Shown here: positions 1 to 7,213 of the stretch, in pieces
Position numbering within the stretch: position 1 is the stretch's first letter
How the letters are laid out: every line of letters starts with the position of its first letter
NCBI GenBank assembly: GCA_002729295.1
Contig: PBTU01000140.1
Coordinates: 1-11,987, forward strand
Reading direction: 5' to 3'
DNA: 11,987 nt
Source: Verrucomicrobiales bacterium
Lineage (GTDB): Bacteria; Verrucomicrobiota; Verrucomicrobiia; Verrucomicrobiales; Akkermansiaceae
Position numbers and translations under genes: made by a program
The notes under the pieces: model-generated
What the model saw: only the letters and a program-made list of their open reading frames with translations
Database searches by the model: none
Told to the model about the DNA's origin: nothing

Positions 1-3000
1 AGCTTCGGAAGGAAATTTTTCCAGAAACCTCGTTTGATGCGGTGGTGGTCAGTGTTCCGTATCCGAATGCCACGCCGGACGAGGTCATCAATGGGGTGAT
101 CATCCCGATGGAGGAGTCCATTACCGACATCGAGGGGATCAAGCGGGTGACATCCAACGCGAGTCGCAATATCGGCGCGATGACCATTGAGGTCGAGACG
201 GGGTATGAAACCCGCAACGTCATGGACGACGTGAAGACCCAGCTCGACGCCATCGACAACTTTGCCGAGAATGCCGAGCGTCCTGTTCTGGAGGAGTTGA
301 TCATTAACCGGCAGATTCTGAGTTTGGCGATTATTGCGAATACCGATGAGGCGAGCTTGCGAGAGTATGCCGAGACCGTTCGGGATGGTTTACTGAATTA
401 CGAACCCGGAGACCCAAAAGGGGTGTCCCAAAAGCTGTCGCGGTTCCTCAAGGGCGATCCGGAGATCAAGAAAGTGGAATTGGCGTCTGTGCGGGATTAC
501 GAGATTTCGATCGAGGTGTCCGAGGATCGCCTGAGGCAATATGGACTGACCATACAGCAGGTTGCGGCAGCGGTTCGTAAAGCTTCTCTGGATTTACCAA
601 GTGGATCGGTGAAAACGGAGTCGGGAGAGATTGTAGTGCGGGGAATCGGGAAACGTTATCGTGGCGCAGCCTTTTCCGGGATTGCGGTAAAGGCAAATCC
701 TGATGGCTCCGTTGTGAAGCTCGAGGAAGTCGCTGAGATTATCGATGGGTTTGAAGATAGTGAATTGTCTTCCACCTTTAATGGATATTCGGCGGTGGTG
801 CTTCACGTCTTTAGCGTGGGGGAGCAGGATACGCTGACGATCGCAGCATTGGCCAAGGAGTATATCGATGGGTTGGAAAAACCGCCCGGGGTAAGCATTA
901 CTCCCTGGAATGACATGAGTCTCATGTTGCAAGGTCGGCTTGACCTCTTGCGGCGGAATATCGGGATGGGCCTGCTTCTGGTGCTCCTCGTACTTGCTCT
1001 TTTCCTGCGCCCGAGTCTGGCCTTTCTGGTGGCTATGGGAATCCCGGTGTCCTTTGCTGGAGGGATGTGGTTGATGCCTGAGTTTGGGGTTTCCCTGAAT
1101 ATGATTTCAGCGTTCGGCTTTATTCTCGTACTGGGAATCGTGGTCGATGATGCCATCGTTGTGGGTGAGAATGTCTATACCCGGATTCAAGGAGGAGAGC
1201 ATCCGAGAGAGGCGAGTTGGAAGGGAACCCACGAGGTGGGAGTGGTGGTAATTTTTGGGGTCCTGACTACGGCGATGGCATTTACTCCGATGCTGGGTTT
1301 GAGTGGGGTGAGCGGGAAGATCTGGCCAAATATTCCGCTGGTGGTGATTCCGGTTCTCTTGTTCTCCCTCGTTCAGTCGAAGTTTGTTCTTCCGGCGCAT
1401 CTGGCCTTGTTGAAGCCGACATCAAACAAGGTGAGTCGCAATCCCTTGATGCGTTTGCAGAAATGGATTTCAGGAGGGCTCGAGCGATTCATTAAGTCGA
1501 TCTACACCCCAACTCTGGCGCTCTGTCTTCGTTTCCGATATGTTGTTTGGGTTGCGTTTTTTGGCTTGGTTGTGATATCCGCGAAGCTCGTGGAGACAGG
1601 GAGAATTCCTTTTGAGTTTATGCCCAAGGTCGAGGGTGAGATTCTTTCGGCGAAGCTGGAGATGGCCTTGGGCGTTCCATTCGCAGAAACCCAGGAGGCG
1701 GTTCGCCGGATTGAGGAGGCGGCCTTGCGGCTCGGAGCGGAGTTGAAGGATAATAACGGGAATTCGATTATCGTGAATCTTCTCGCGACCTCGGGAATGC
1801 AGCCGTTTCAGGCGGGATTGGCGCCGGGGGGAATTCCAAGTGGGACGCATTTGGGAGAAGTGACTCTGGAACTGGCAGCAGCCAAAGATCGTGATCTTTC
1901 AAGTGAACAAATACGCATCAAATGGCAGGAGCTGGTAGGAGATATTCCCGGAGTGGTGGTTCTTGGGTTTAAGTCGGAGACGAATGCGGGAGGCGACGCC
2001 ATCTATGTGAATTTGACCAGTCGGGATTATCAAGTGCTTTCGGAAGCTACGGCCTGGGCGACGGAGAAATTACGCAAGGAATATCCTGGCGTGATTGAGG
2101 TTTCCAATTCGGATCGCCGTGGTCGGGAGGAATTTATCGTGAGAGATCTCACCGATCGGGGAAAGGCGCTGGGTTTTGATCTCGCTTCAGTGATGAGCCA
2201 GGTTCGTGATGGTTTTTACGGCAATGAAGTACAGCGACTGCAGCGAGGGCGTGACGAAGTGAAGGTGATGGTCCGCTATCCGGAAGCTGAACGAAAATCG
2301 GTGGCGAATATCGAGTCAATGAAGTTGCGGGCGCCGAACGGTATCGAGGTGCCGTTGTTGGAGGTAGTGGAGCCCGACTACGGGCGGAGTCCGGATACGA
2401 TTCGTCGAATTGATCGAAATTCGACTATCAGTATGTGGGGCGATGTGGATCGGACGAGTGGCTATAATGCCGACAAGATTCGCGACCGCTTCCAAGAGGA
2501 AGTGCTGGATGTATTGGCCGAGAAGTTTCCCGGAGTAAGGTATTCCGTCGAAGGAGAGAAAGCCGAGCAGAGTAACAGTATCCGTGAGATGATGGTCGGG
2601 TTCGTCGGGGCTTTGCTCTTGATGTACGTCTTGATGGCAATCCCATTAAAAAGCTACATTCAGCCGTTGATTGTAATGAGTGTCATTCCATTTGGGATTG
2701 TGGGGGGGATCGCGGGACACATTTTCATGGACATGAATTTAAGTATCATGTCGCTCTGCGGGATCGTGGCTTTGTCCGGGGTGGTGGTGAATGATAGTCT
2801 GGTTCTGGTTGATTACGTTAATCGAAATCGGGACGAGGCTTCGACGATTAGGGAAGCTGCGGTGATTGCCGGGGCCCGACGTTTTCGTCCAATCCTGCTG
2901 ACTTCGTTGACGACCTTTGCTGGACTCATGCCGATGCTATTAGAAACAGACCTTCAGGCTAAAATTCTCATTCCCATGGCCGTATCACTGGGATTTGGAA

Positions 3001-3113
3001 TCTTGTTTGCCACCTCGATTACGCTCATTCTGGTTCCCTCGATTTACCTGATTCTGGATGATATAATTAATCTTTTCAGGGGAAATCGTGATGCCGAATC
3101 TCGGTTGAAGTGA
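1..3113 (+). CDS. RND-family efflux transporter permease subunit (5' partial)
   Basis: Inner-membrane proton-driven efflux permease of the AcrB/MexB-like RND superfamily; the substrate cannot be told from sequence. The frame is open from base 3, and 13 codons before the first possible start (GTG at 42) already match the RND N-terminus (IFPETSFDAVVV), so the true start lies upstream. Counting residues from base 42: first porter region about 1-300, including RDYEISIEVSE at 151-161; a TM block about 303-455; TM7 about 498-518; second porter region about 520-845; last TM block about 850-1007. The TM4 acidic pair is D369-D370 in GIVVDDAIVVGEN. In TM10 the position of the AcrB lysine K940 is V916 (VVVNDSLVLVDY). 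About 14 extra residues interrupt the first porter domain near 131-144. It ends 35 bases before the next gene. An adaptor (MFP) gene would be expected upstream, outside the window. Family assignment is firm. Confidence -1.
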   Translation, partial: LRKEIFPETSFDAVVVSVPYPNATPDEVINGVIIPMEESITDIEGIKRVTSNASRNIGAMTIEVETGYETRNVMDDVKTQLDAIDNFAENAERPVLEELIINRQILSLAIIANTDEASLREYAETVRDGLLNYEPGDPKGVSQKLSRFLKGDPEIKKVELASVRDYEISIEVSEDRLRQYGLTIQQVAAAVRKASLDLPSGSVKTESGEIVVRGIGKRYRGAAFSGIAVKANPDGSVVKLEEVAEIIDGFEDSELSSTFNGYSAVVLHVFSVGEQDTLTIAALAKEYIDGLEKPPGVSITPWNDMSLMLQGRLDLLRRNIGMGLLLVLLVLALFLRPSLAFLVAMGIPVSFAGGMWLMPEFGVSLNMISAFGFILVLGIVVDDAIVVGENVYTRIQGGEHPREASWKGTHEVGVVVIFGVLTTAMAFTPMLGLSGVSGKIWPNIPLVVIPVLLFSLVQSKFVLPAHLALLKPTSNKVSRNPLMRLQKWISGGLERFIKSIYTPTLALCLRFRYVVWVAFFGLVVISAKLVETGRIPFEFMPKVEGEILSAKLEMALGVPFAETQEAVRRIEEAALRLGAELKDNNGNSIIVNLLATSGMQPFQAGLAPGGIPSGTHLGEVTLELAAAKDRDLSSEQIRIKWQELVGDIPGVVVLGFKSETNAGGDAIYVNLTSRDYQVLSEATAWATEKLRKEYPGVIEVSNSDRRGREEFIVRDLTDRGKALGFDLASVMSQVRDGFYGNEVQRLQRGRDEVKVMVRYPEAERKSVANIESMKLRAPNGIEVPLLEVVEPDYGRSPDTIRRIDRNSTISMWGDVDRTSGYNADKIRDRFQEEVLDVLAEKFPGVRYSVEGEKAEQSNSIREMMVGFVGALLLMYVLMAIPLKSYIQPLIVMSVIPFGIVGGIAGHIFMDMNLSIMSLCGIVALSGVVVNDSLVLVDYVNRNRDEASTIREAAVIAGARRFRPILLTSLTTFAGLMPMLLETDLQAKILIPMAVSLGFGILFATSITLILVPSIYLILDDIINLFRGNRDAESRLK

Positions 3114-3136
3114 ATTAGGTTGGCAAATCAGAAATC

Positions 3137-3142
3137 TAGGTG
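3137..3142 (+). promoter_or_regulatory. Shine-Dalgarno-like site deciding the polyketide synthase start
   Basis: TAGGTG lies six bases before the ATG at 3149. The alternative GTG start at 3140 sits inside this same motif and has no purine-rich site of its own, so the ATG at 3149 is preferred. The assignment is by eye. Confidence -1.
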
Positions 3143-3148
3143 AAATTC

Positions 3149-4162
3149 ATGGGGATGTTTCTCGATGCTCTCGCCAGTGCCTTCCCTCAATCGTCTTACA
3201 CCCAGCCGGAATGTTTGGAATTTACACGCGAGACGGATGCGTTCCACAAACTGAGTAAACGGGGGCAGGGGATCCTTGGCCGGGTTCTCGGAGGAGAGTC
3301 GGGCATTTCGAAAAGGCATTTTTCGACAAGTCAACCTGCGGCGATGTTTGATGCGGGAGCGCAGGAATTGAATGAGTTTTTTGAGAGGGAAGCGCCGAAG
3401 TTGTCGGTGGAAGCCTTCTTGAACACGGGAGTGAACGTCGCGGGAATTGACGCGCTCATTGTGTGCACCTGCACCGGATATCTTTGTCCGGGAGTGAGTA
3501 GTCATGTCGCTGAGCAATTGGGGATGAGGGATGATGCCTATTTACAAGACATCGTTGGGCTGGGCTGTGGCGCGGCCATTCCGATGATGCGGGCTGCGGA
3601 AGGATTTTTGGCGGCAAATCCGGGGAAGAAAGTCGCGACGATCGCGGTGGAGGTTTGCTCGGCGGCGCTCTATGTAAACGAGGATCCGGGTGTTCTGATT
3701 AGTTTATGTTTGTTTGGAGACGGGGCGGCGGCGGCGGTTTGGTCGGATGAACAATTGGAGGGAAAGTGGCAGGTGGGAGGATTCCAAACGGTGCATGTTC
3801 CAGAGGACCGGGAGAAGATTCGCTTCGTAAATGGCGGCGGCAAATTACAGAACAAGCTTCACAAGAGCGTGCCGAGATTGGCGGCTGATGCGGTGAGTGT
3901 TCTTTGGGCAAAGCGGAGTGGAGATCCTTGCCAGGTGCTGGCTCATACCGGAGGACGCGATGTCATCGAGGCGCTGGAAGAGAAGTTGGGGTGGTCTTTG
4001 GAGGAGACGAGAAAAGTTCTCAATGACTACGGGAATTGCTCCAGCCCCTGTGTTTTATTCGCCCTGGAGGAACGACTGAAATCAGATTCTAGCGATGATC
4101 GATATTGGCTGACGAGCTTTGGAGCCGGTTTTTCGGCTCATTCTTGCGAGATGTGGCGTTGA
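3149..4162 (+). CDS. Type III polyketide synthase (chalcone/stilbene synthase-like)
   Basis: Thiolase-fold condensing enzyme, presumably a homodimer, that would extend a CoA-linked starter with malonyl-CoA to make a pyrone, resorcinol or phloroglucinol-type product. The 337 residues from ATG 3149 are close to the usual 350-390. The catalytic triad is visible: Cys140 in GLGCGAA, His266 in LAHTGGRD and Asn296 in DYGNCSSPCVLF, matching chalcone synthase C164/H303/N336. Other family marks are CTCTGYLCPG near 106-115, LFGDGAAAA near 188-196 and a C-terminal FGAGFSAHS. The central Cys context and overall spacing look like the bacterial BH0617/PksA-like group rather than plant enzymes. KAS III (FabH) is the main alternative, but the GNCSSPCVLF block favours type III PKS. 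No methyltransferase or hydroxylase tailoring gene is adjacent. The gene sits between an RND pump and an exported FKBP gene with gaps near 35 bases, suggesting cotranscription. Product unknown. Confidence -1.
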   Translation: MGMFLDALASAFPQSSYTQPECLEFTRETDAFHKLSKRGQGILGRVLGGESGISKRHFSTSQPAAMFDAGAQELNEFFEREAPKLSVEAFLNTGVNVAGIDALIVCTCTGYLCPGVSSHVAEQLGMRDDAYLQDIVGLGCGAAIPMMRAAEGFLAANPGKKVATIAVEVCSAALYVNEDPGVLISLCLFGDGAAAAVWSDEQLEGKWQVGGFQTVHVPEDREKIRFVNGGGKLQNKLHKSVPRLAADAVSVLWAKRSGDPCQVLAHTGGRDVIEALEEKLGWSLEETRKVLNDYGNCSSPCVLFALEERLKSDSSDDRYWLTSFGAGFSAHSCEMWR

Positions 4163-4196
4163 CACGGGGCGGTCGCTCAGTGAGGTTGCCCGCGTC

Positions 4197-5891
4197 ATGA
4201 TTAATAGAACGCGCTGGGCTCTTACCGGCATTTTAAGTGGTGCCCTTGGGTTGACTGCGGTCGCTCAAGACCCCGCAAAGCCCGGCAAAGAAAAAGAGGG
4301 AGAGGCGGCGGCTCCTGCAGCTCCCAAAGAAAACCCAGCCTTCAAGGCTCCGGCTGATGTGGCGGCAGTGCCTGCCGATGCGCAAAAGACCGAGTCCGGT
4401 CTGGCCTTTAAGATTCTCAAGGCCGGGGAAGGTAAGGAGAAGCCCAGTAAGTGGGACAAGGTGAAGGTTGACTACACCGGATGGCAGTCCTCGGACGGCA
4501 AGATGTTTGATAGCTCCTTGAAAGCTCGCCGTCCCGGCCAAGCGCCCGAGCCTGCGGAATTCGCGCTTTTCCAAGTGATTCCCGGTTGGACCGAAGGGCT
4601 TCAGCTCATGGTTGCCGGTGAGAAGCGTCGCTTCTGGATTCCCGGAGAGATGGCCTACGGAAATGAGCCAAGTCCCCAGGGGCGGCCGTTTGGAATGCTC
4701 GTTTTTGACGTGGAGCTTCATTCTTTTACCAAATCCAATGTTCCCGATGCTCCCAAGGAATTGATTGCGCCCGCTGATGCCGAAAAAACCGAATCCGGTT
4801 TGGCGTCCAAAATCTTGGAGGCCGGAACAGGCAAGGAGAAGCCAGGCGCTTCCGATGTTGCAACCGTGAATTTCAGTGGTTGGAAAAAAGACGGCGATCT
4901 TGTTCACAGCACGATGATCGATGGGCAGCCGAGTCAAATTAAGATCGACCAGGTTCCCATCAAAGGATGGACGGAAGCTCTTCAATTGATGGTCAAGGGC
5001 GAGAAGCGTCGCTTCTGGATCCCCGCTGCGCTGGCTTTCGGTAACGAAGGGTCTGAAGGCACTCCAACCGGCGATTTGATCTTTGATATGGAACTGGTTG
5101 ACTTCAAGTCCACACCGCAACCCCCGCCGGCTCCCAAAGCTCCGGATGCTCCTGCTGATGTCGCCGCCGCACCTGGTGATGCCTTCAAAACCGATTCCGG
5201 CTTGGCCAGCAAGGTTCTCAAGGCTGGTGAGGGACCCGCCACTCCTGGTGAGGATGATTTTGTGAAATTCGATTTCTCAGGTTGGAAGACCGATGGCTCA
5301 TCCGTGGGCTCAAGCAAAATGCCCAATGGCCGCCCCATGGCGATGCCTCTTTCCAAGGCCCCGATCAAAGGATGGACCGAAGGGATTCAGTTAATGAAGA
5401 AAGGCGAGACTCGTCGTTTTTGGATTCCTGCTGCTCTGGCCTTCGGGAATGCAGGACAGCCGGGAGCTCCCACCGGTGACTTGGTTTTTGATATTGAGCT
5501 TCTAGAGTTCAGCGCTCCCATTTCGGCTCCCGACGATGTCGCAGCAGCTCCGGCTGACGCGGAAAAGACCAAGTCAGGATTGGCTTCGAAAGTTCTCAAG
5601 AAGGGAACAGGCGAGAAGAAAGCAACCGCGACCGACTCCGTCACGGTGCACTACACCGGTTGGCGTGCCGAAGATGGTAAGATGTTTGATAGCTCCGTTC
5701 AGCGTGGCGAGCCCTTTACCTTCTCCCTGCGAGGCGGGGTGATCCAAGGCTGGCTTGAAGGAGCAAAGTTGATGGTTGAGGGCGAAAAGCGTCGCTTTTG
5801 GATTCCCGGAAATTTGGCTTACGACGGCCAGGAAGGGCGTCCCCAGGGTGTGCTTGTTTTTGATATTGAAGTCCTCAAAATCGGCCAGTAG
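4197..5891 (+). CDS. Exported protein with four FKBP-type peptidyl-prolyl isomerase domains
   Basis: Predicted secreted or periplasmic FKBP-type prolyl isomerase/chaperone of 564 residues. ATG 4197 is chosen because it begins a clear signal peptide: basic NRTR, a hydrophobic run about 7-22, then a possible cleavage after TAVA near 23. GAGG at 4182-4185 lies 11 bases upstream. A charged Lys/Glu/Ala/Pro stretch (24-50) precedes four FKBP domains at about 51-177, 185-303, 317-438 and 444-564, with a Pro-rich linker (QPPPAP) before the third. Domains 1 and 4 keep the typical YTGW, DGKMFDSS, VI(P/Q)GW and RRFWIP segments and an AY near the IP motif. Domains 2 and 3 have FSGW, lose the Phe-Asp pair (DLVHST; SSVGSS), have PIKGW and AFG, and are probably weak or inactive as isomerases. 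There is no cysteine in the protein, so it is not a lipoprotein. It starts 34 bases after the polyketide synthase and is followed by a strong terminator. Confidence -1.
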   Translation: MINRTRWALTGILSGALGLTAVAQDPAKPGKEKEGEAAAPAAPKENPAFKAPADVAAVPADAQKTESGLAFKILKAGEGKEKPSKWDKVKVDYTGWQSSDGKMFDSSLKARRPGQAPEPAEFALFQVIPGWTEGLQLMVAGEKRRFWIPGEMAYGNEPSPQGRPFGMLVFDVELHSFTKSNVPDAPKELIAPADAEKTESGLASKILEAGTGKEKPGASDVATVNFSGWKKDGDLVHSTMIDGQPSQIKIDQVPIKGWTEALQLMVKGEKRRFWIPAALAFGNEGSEGTPTGDLIFDMELVDFKSTPQPPPAPKAPDAPADVAAAPGDAFKTDSGLASKVLKAGEGPATPGEDDFVKFDFSGWKTDGSSVGSSKMPNGRPMAMPLSKAPIKGWTEGIQLMKKGETRRFWIPAALAFGNAGQPGAPTGDLVFDIELLEFSAPISAPDDVAAAPADAEKTKSGLASKVLKKGTGEKKATATDSVTVHYTGWRAEDGKMFDSSVQRGEPFTFSLRGGVIQGWLEGAKLMVEGEKRRFWIPGNLAYDGQEGRPQGVLVFDIEVLKIGQ

Positions 5892-7142
5892 GTCGGCTCG
5901 AACGATTTTAAACGGCCCGTTGCCACGTGCAGCAGGCCGTTTTTTGTTTGCGCAAATGTCTCCAGCGGTTACTGGGCTCTCATGAGTGACGAACTGAAGA
6001 CTCCCGATGACGTAGCCGCAGCCCCCGCCGATGCCGAGAGGACTGCTTCCGGTCTGGCCTCCAAGGTTCTCAGGGAAGGTTGCTGCACTGATCATCCGGG
6101 ACCGCGTGACACCGTAAAGGTGCACTACACCGGTTGGCAGGTTTCTGACGGCAAGATGTTCGATAGCTCGGTCAAGCGTGGCGAGCAGATTACTTTTCCT
6201 CTCAATCAGGTTATTCCCGGCTGGACCGAGGGGGTGCAGTTGATGGTCGTGGGTGAAAAACGACGTTTCTGGATTCCTTCCGACCTGGCCTACGGTGAGG
6301 TGCCCCAACGACCCGGTGCTCCGGCGGGGGATTTGGTCTTTGATGTCGAATTATTCGAAATCGAAAAGGCCGCTCCGACGGCCGAGATCCCTGAGAATGT
6401 TGCAGAAGCGCACGAGGATGCAATCACCACCGATTCCGGGCTGGCTGTTCATCACATGGAGGAAGGTCAGGGAGATACTCCCGGCCCCAAGGATGTTGTG
6501 ACGGTTCATTTTAGTGGTTGGACCCTTGCGGGCGAGTTGGTGGAAAGCACCGCGCTTCATCAAGGCCCTGCTCAATTCAAGTTGGATCAAGTTTCCATCA
6601 AAGGATGGGTTGAAGGACTACAGATGATGAAGGTGGGTGGGAAATCCCGTTTTTGGGTTCCCGCCGCTCTGGCTTTTGGCGAAAACCCACCGCAAGGAGC
6701 CCCAACGGGTGATCTCACCTTTGATTTCGAACTCCTCGATGTCGCCCAGTCTCCGGAGGAGCCCAAGGGAATTGATGCTCCTGATGATGTTGCGGCAGCT
6801 CCCGATGATGCCGAAGTAACCAGCAGTGGTCTGGCTTCCAAATTACTCAAGGCCGGCTCCGGTTCGGCCCATCCGAAGGCAGTCGACAAAGTGCTCGTGC
6901 ATTATACCGGGTGGACCACCGACGGTAAGATGTTCGATAGCTCCGTGGCACGTGGCGAGCCTATTTCCTTCCCGCTCAATGGTGTGATCGAAGGTTGGAC
7001 CGAGGGCGTTCAGCTCATGGTGGAAGGAGAAACCCGTCGTTTTTGGATTCCCGGGAAAATGGCCTATGGGGAGAAGCCCAGCCGTCCCGGAGCACCCGGC
7101 GGCATGCTCGTCTTTGATGTCGAGTTGATCAAAATCGGGGGG
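4347..7142 (+). repeat. Array of seven FKBP-domain repeats across two genes
   Basis: Repeat units begin near 4347, 4749, 5145 and 5526 in the first gene and near 6000, 6387 and 6774 in the second. Spacings are 402, 396, 381, 474 (across the gene boundary), 387 and 387 bases. Each unit opens with a linker related to APADVAAAP followed by a T-x-SGLASK segment and closes with a (V/I/M/F)ELL-like strand. DNA-level identity persists in places: GAGAAGCGTCGCTTCTGGAT occurs at 4620-4639 and again exactly at 5001-5020, and the block coding for KMFDSS is nearly the same in the four canonical units. This points to internal duplication, perhaps with gene conversion. Confidence -1.
5910..5945 (+). terminator. 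Rho-independent terminator after the first FKBP gene
   Basis: AAACGGCC (5910-5917) pairs perfectly with GGCCGTTT (5935-5942). Inside it, GTTGC (5919-5923) pairs with GCAGC (5929-5933) with one G-T wobble, closing a five-base loop CACGT; one C/A mismatch separates the two stem parts. The downstream arm runs into six T residues (5940-5945). It begins 18 bases after the stop of the four-domain FKBP gene and should end the upstream transcript. Confidence -1.
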
Positions 7143-7145
7143 TAG
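5982..7145 (+). CDS. Three-domain FKBP-type peptidyl-prolyl isomerase without a visible signal peptide
   Basis: Multi-domain FKBP protein of 387 residues, paralogous to its upstream neighbour. Domains lie at about 7-127, 136-254 and 265-387. Domains 1 and 3 are canonical: VHYTGW, DGKMFDSS, VI(P/E)GW, RRFWIP and (L/M)AYGE. Domain 2 is degenerate in the same way as the inner domains of the upstream protein: VHFSGW, ELVEST in place of the Phe-Asp segment, VSIKGW, and AFG for AYG. The N-terminus (MSDELKTPDD) is hydrophilic, no upstream in-frame ATG, GTG or TTG was seen between the previous stop and 5982, and no signal peptide or TM segment is visible, so a cytoplasmic location is inferred. The only two cysteines are adjacent, C34-C35, in the first domain. 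The gene starts 36 bases after a strong terminator and has no clear Shine-Dalgarno site, so how it is transcribed and started is unclear; read-through or a promoter overlapping the hairpin is possible. Confidence -1.
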   Translation: MSDELKTPDDVAAAPADAERTASGLASKVLREGCCTDHPGPRDTVKVHYTGWQVSDGKMFDSSVKRGEQITFPLNQVIPGWTEGVQLMVVGEKRRFWIPSDLAYGEVPQRPGAPAGDLVFDVELFEIEKAAPTAEIPENVAEAHEDAITTDSGLAVHHMEEGQGDTPGPKDVVTVHFSGWTLAGELVESTALHQGPAQFKLDQVSIKGWVEGLQMMKVGGKSRFWVPAALAFGENPPQGAPTGDLTFDFELLDVAQSPEEPKGIDAPDDVAAAPDDAEVTSSGLASKLLKAGSGSAHPKAVDKVLVHYTGWTTDGKMFDSSVARGEPISFPLNGVIEGWTEGVQLMVEGETRRFWIPGKMAYGEKPSRPGAPGGMLVFDVELIKIGG

Positions 7146-7213
7146 CGGTCGAAATATAAAATCTACCGGTCTTCGTATTTGCGGGGTCGGGACATCTGTT
7201 ACATTGTCGCTTC

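Noticed and set aside
3140..3148. GTG start for the polyketide synthase
   Set aside because: The GTG falls inside the likely ribosome site TAGGTG that serves the ATG at 3149.
4119..4196. Upstream start for the exported FKBP protein overlapping the polyketide synthase gene
   Set aside because: It would put 26 residues before the signal peptide; the ATG at 4197 gives a normal signal sequence directly.
4233..5120. Long reverse-strand open frame of 295 codons opposite the first FKBP gene
   Set aside because: It lies fully antisense to a gene with clear FKBP motifs, and its translation repeats only because the FKBP units repeat. No family motif is visible.
5574..6308. Reverse-strand open frame of 244 codons spanning both FKBP genes and the terminator
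   Set aside because: It is antisense to two recognised genes and reads through the terminator hairpin; composition follows from the coding strand.
7155..7160. TATAAA as a -10 box before the exchanger gene
   Set aside because: The only nearby -35-like hexamer (TTGATC, 7125-7130) is 24 bases away, too far for a normal sigma-70 promoter.
7141..7167. GGTAG/CTACC inverted repeat after the second FKBP gene as a terminator
   Set aside because: The stem is only five pairs with a 17-base loop and no T-run follows.
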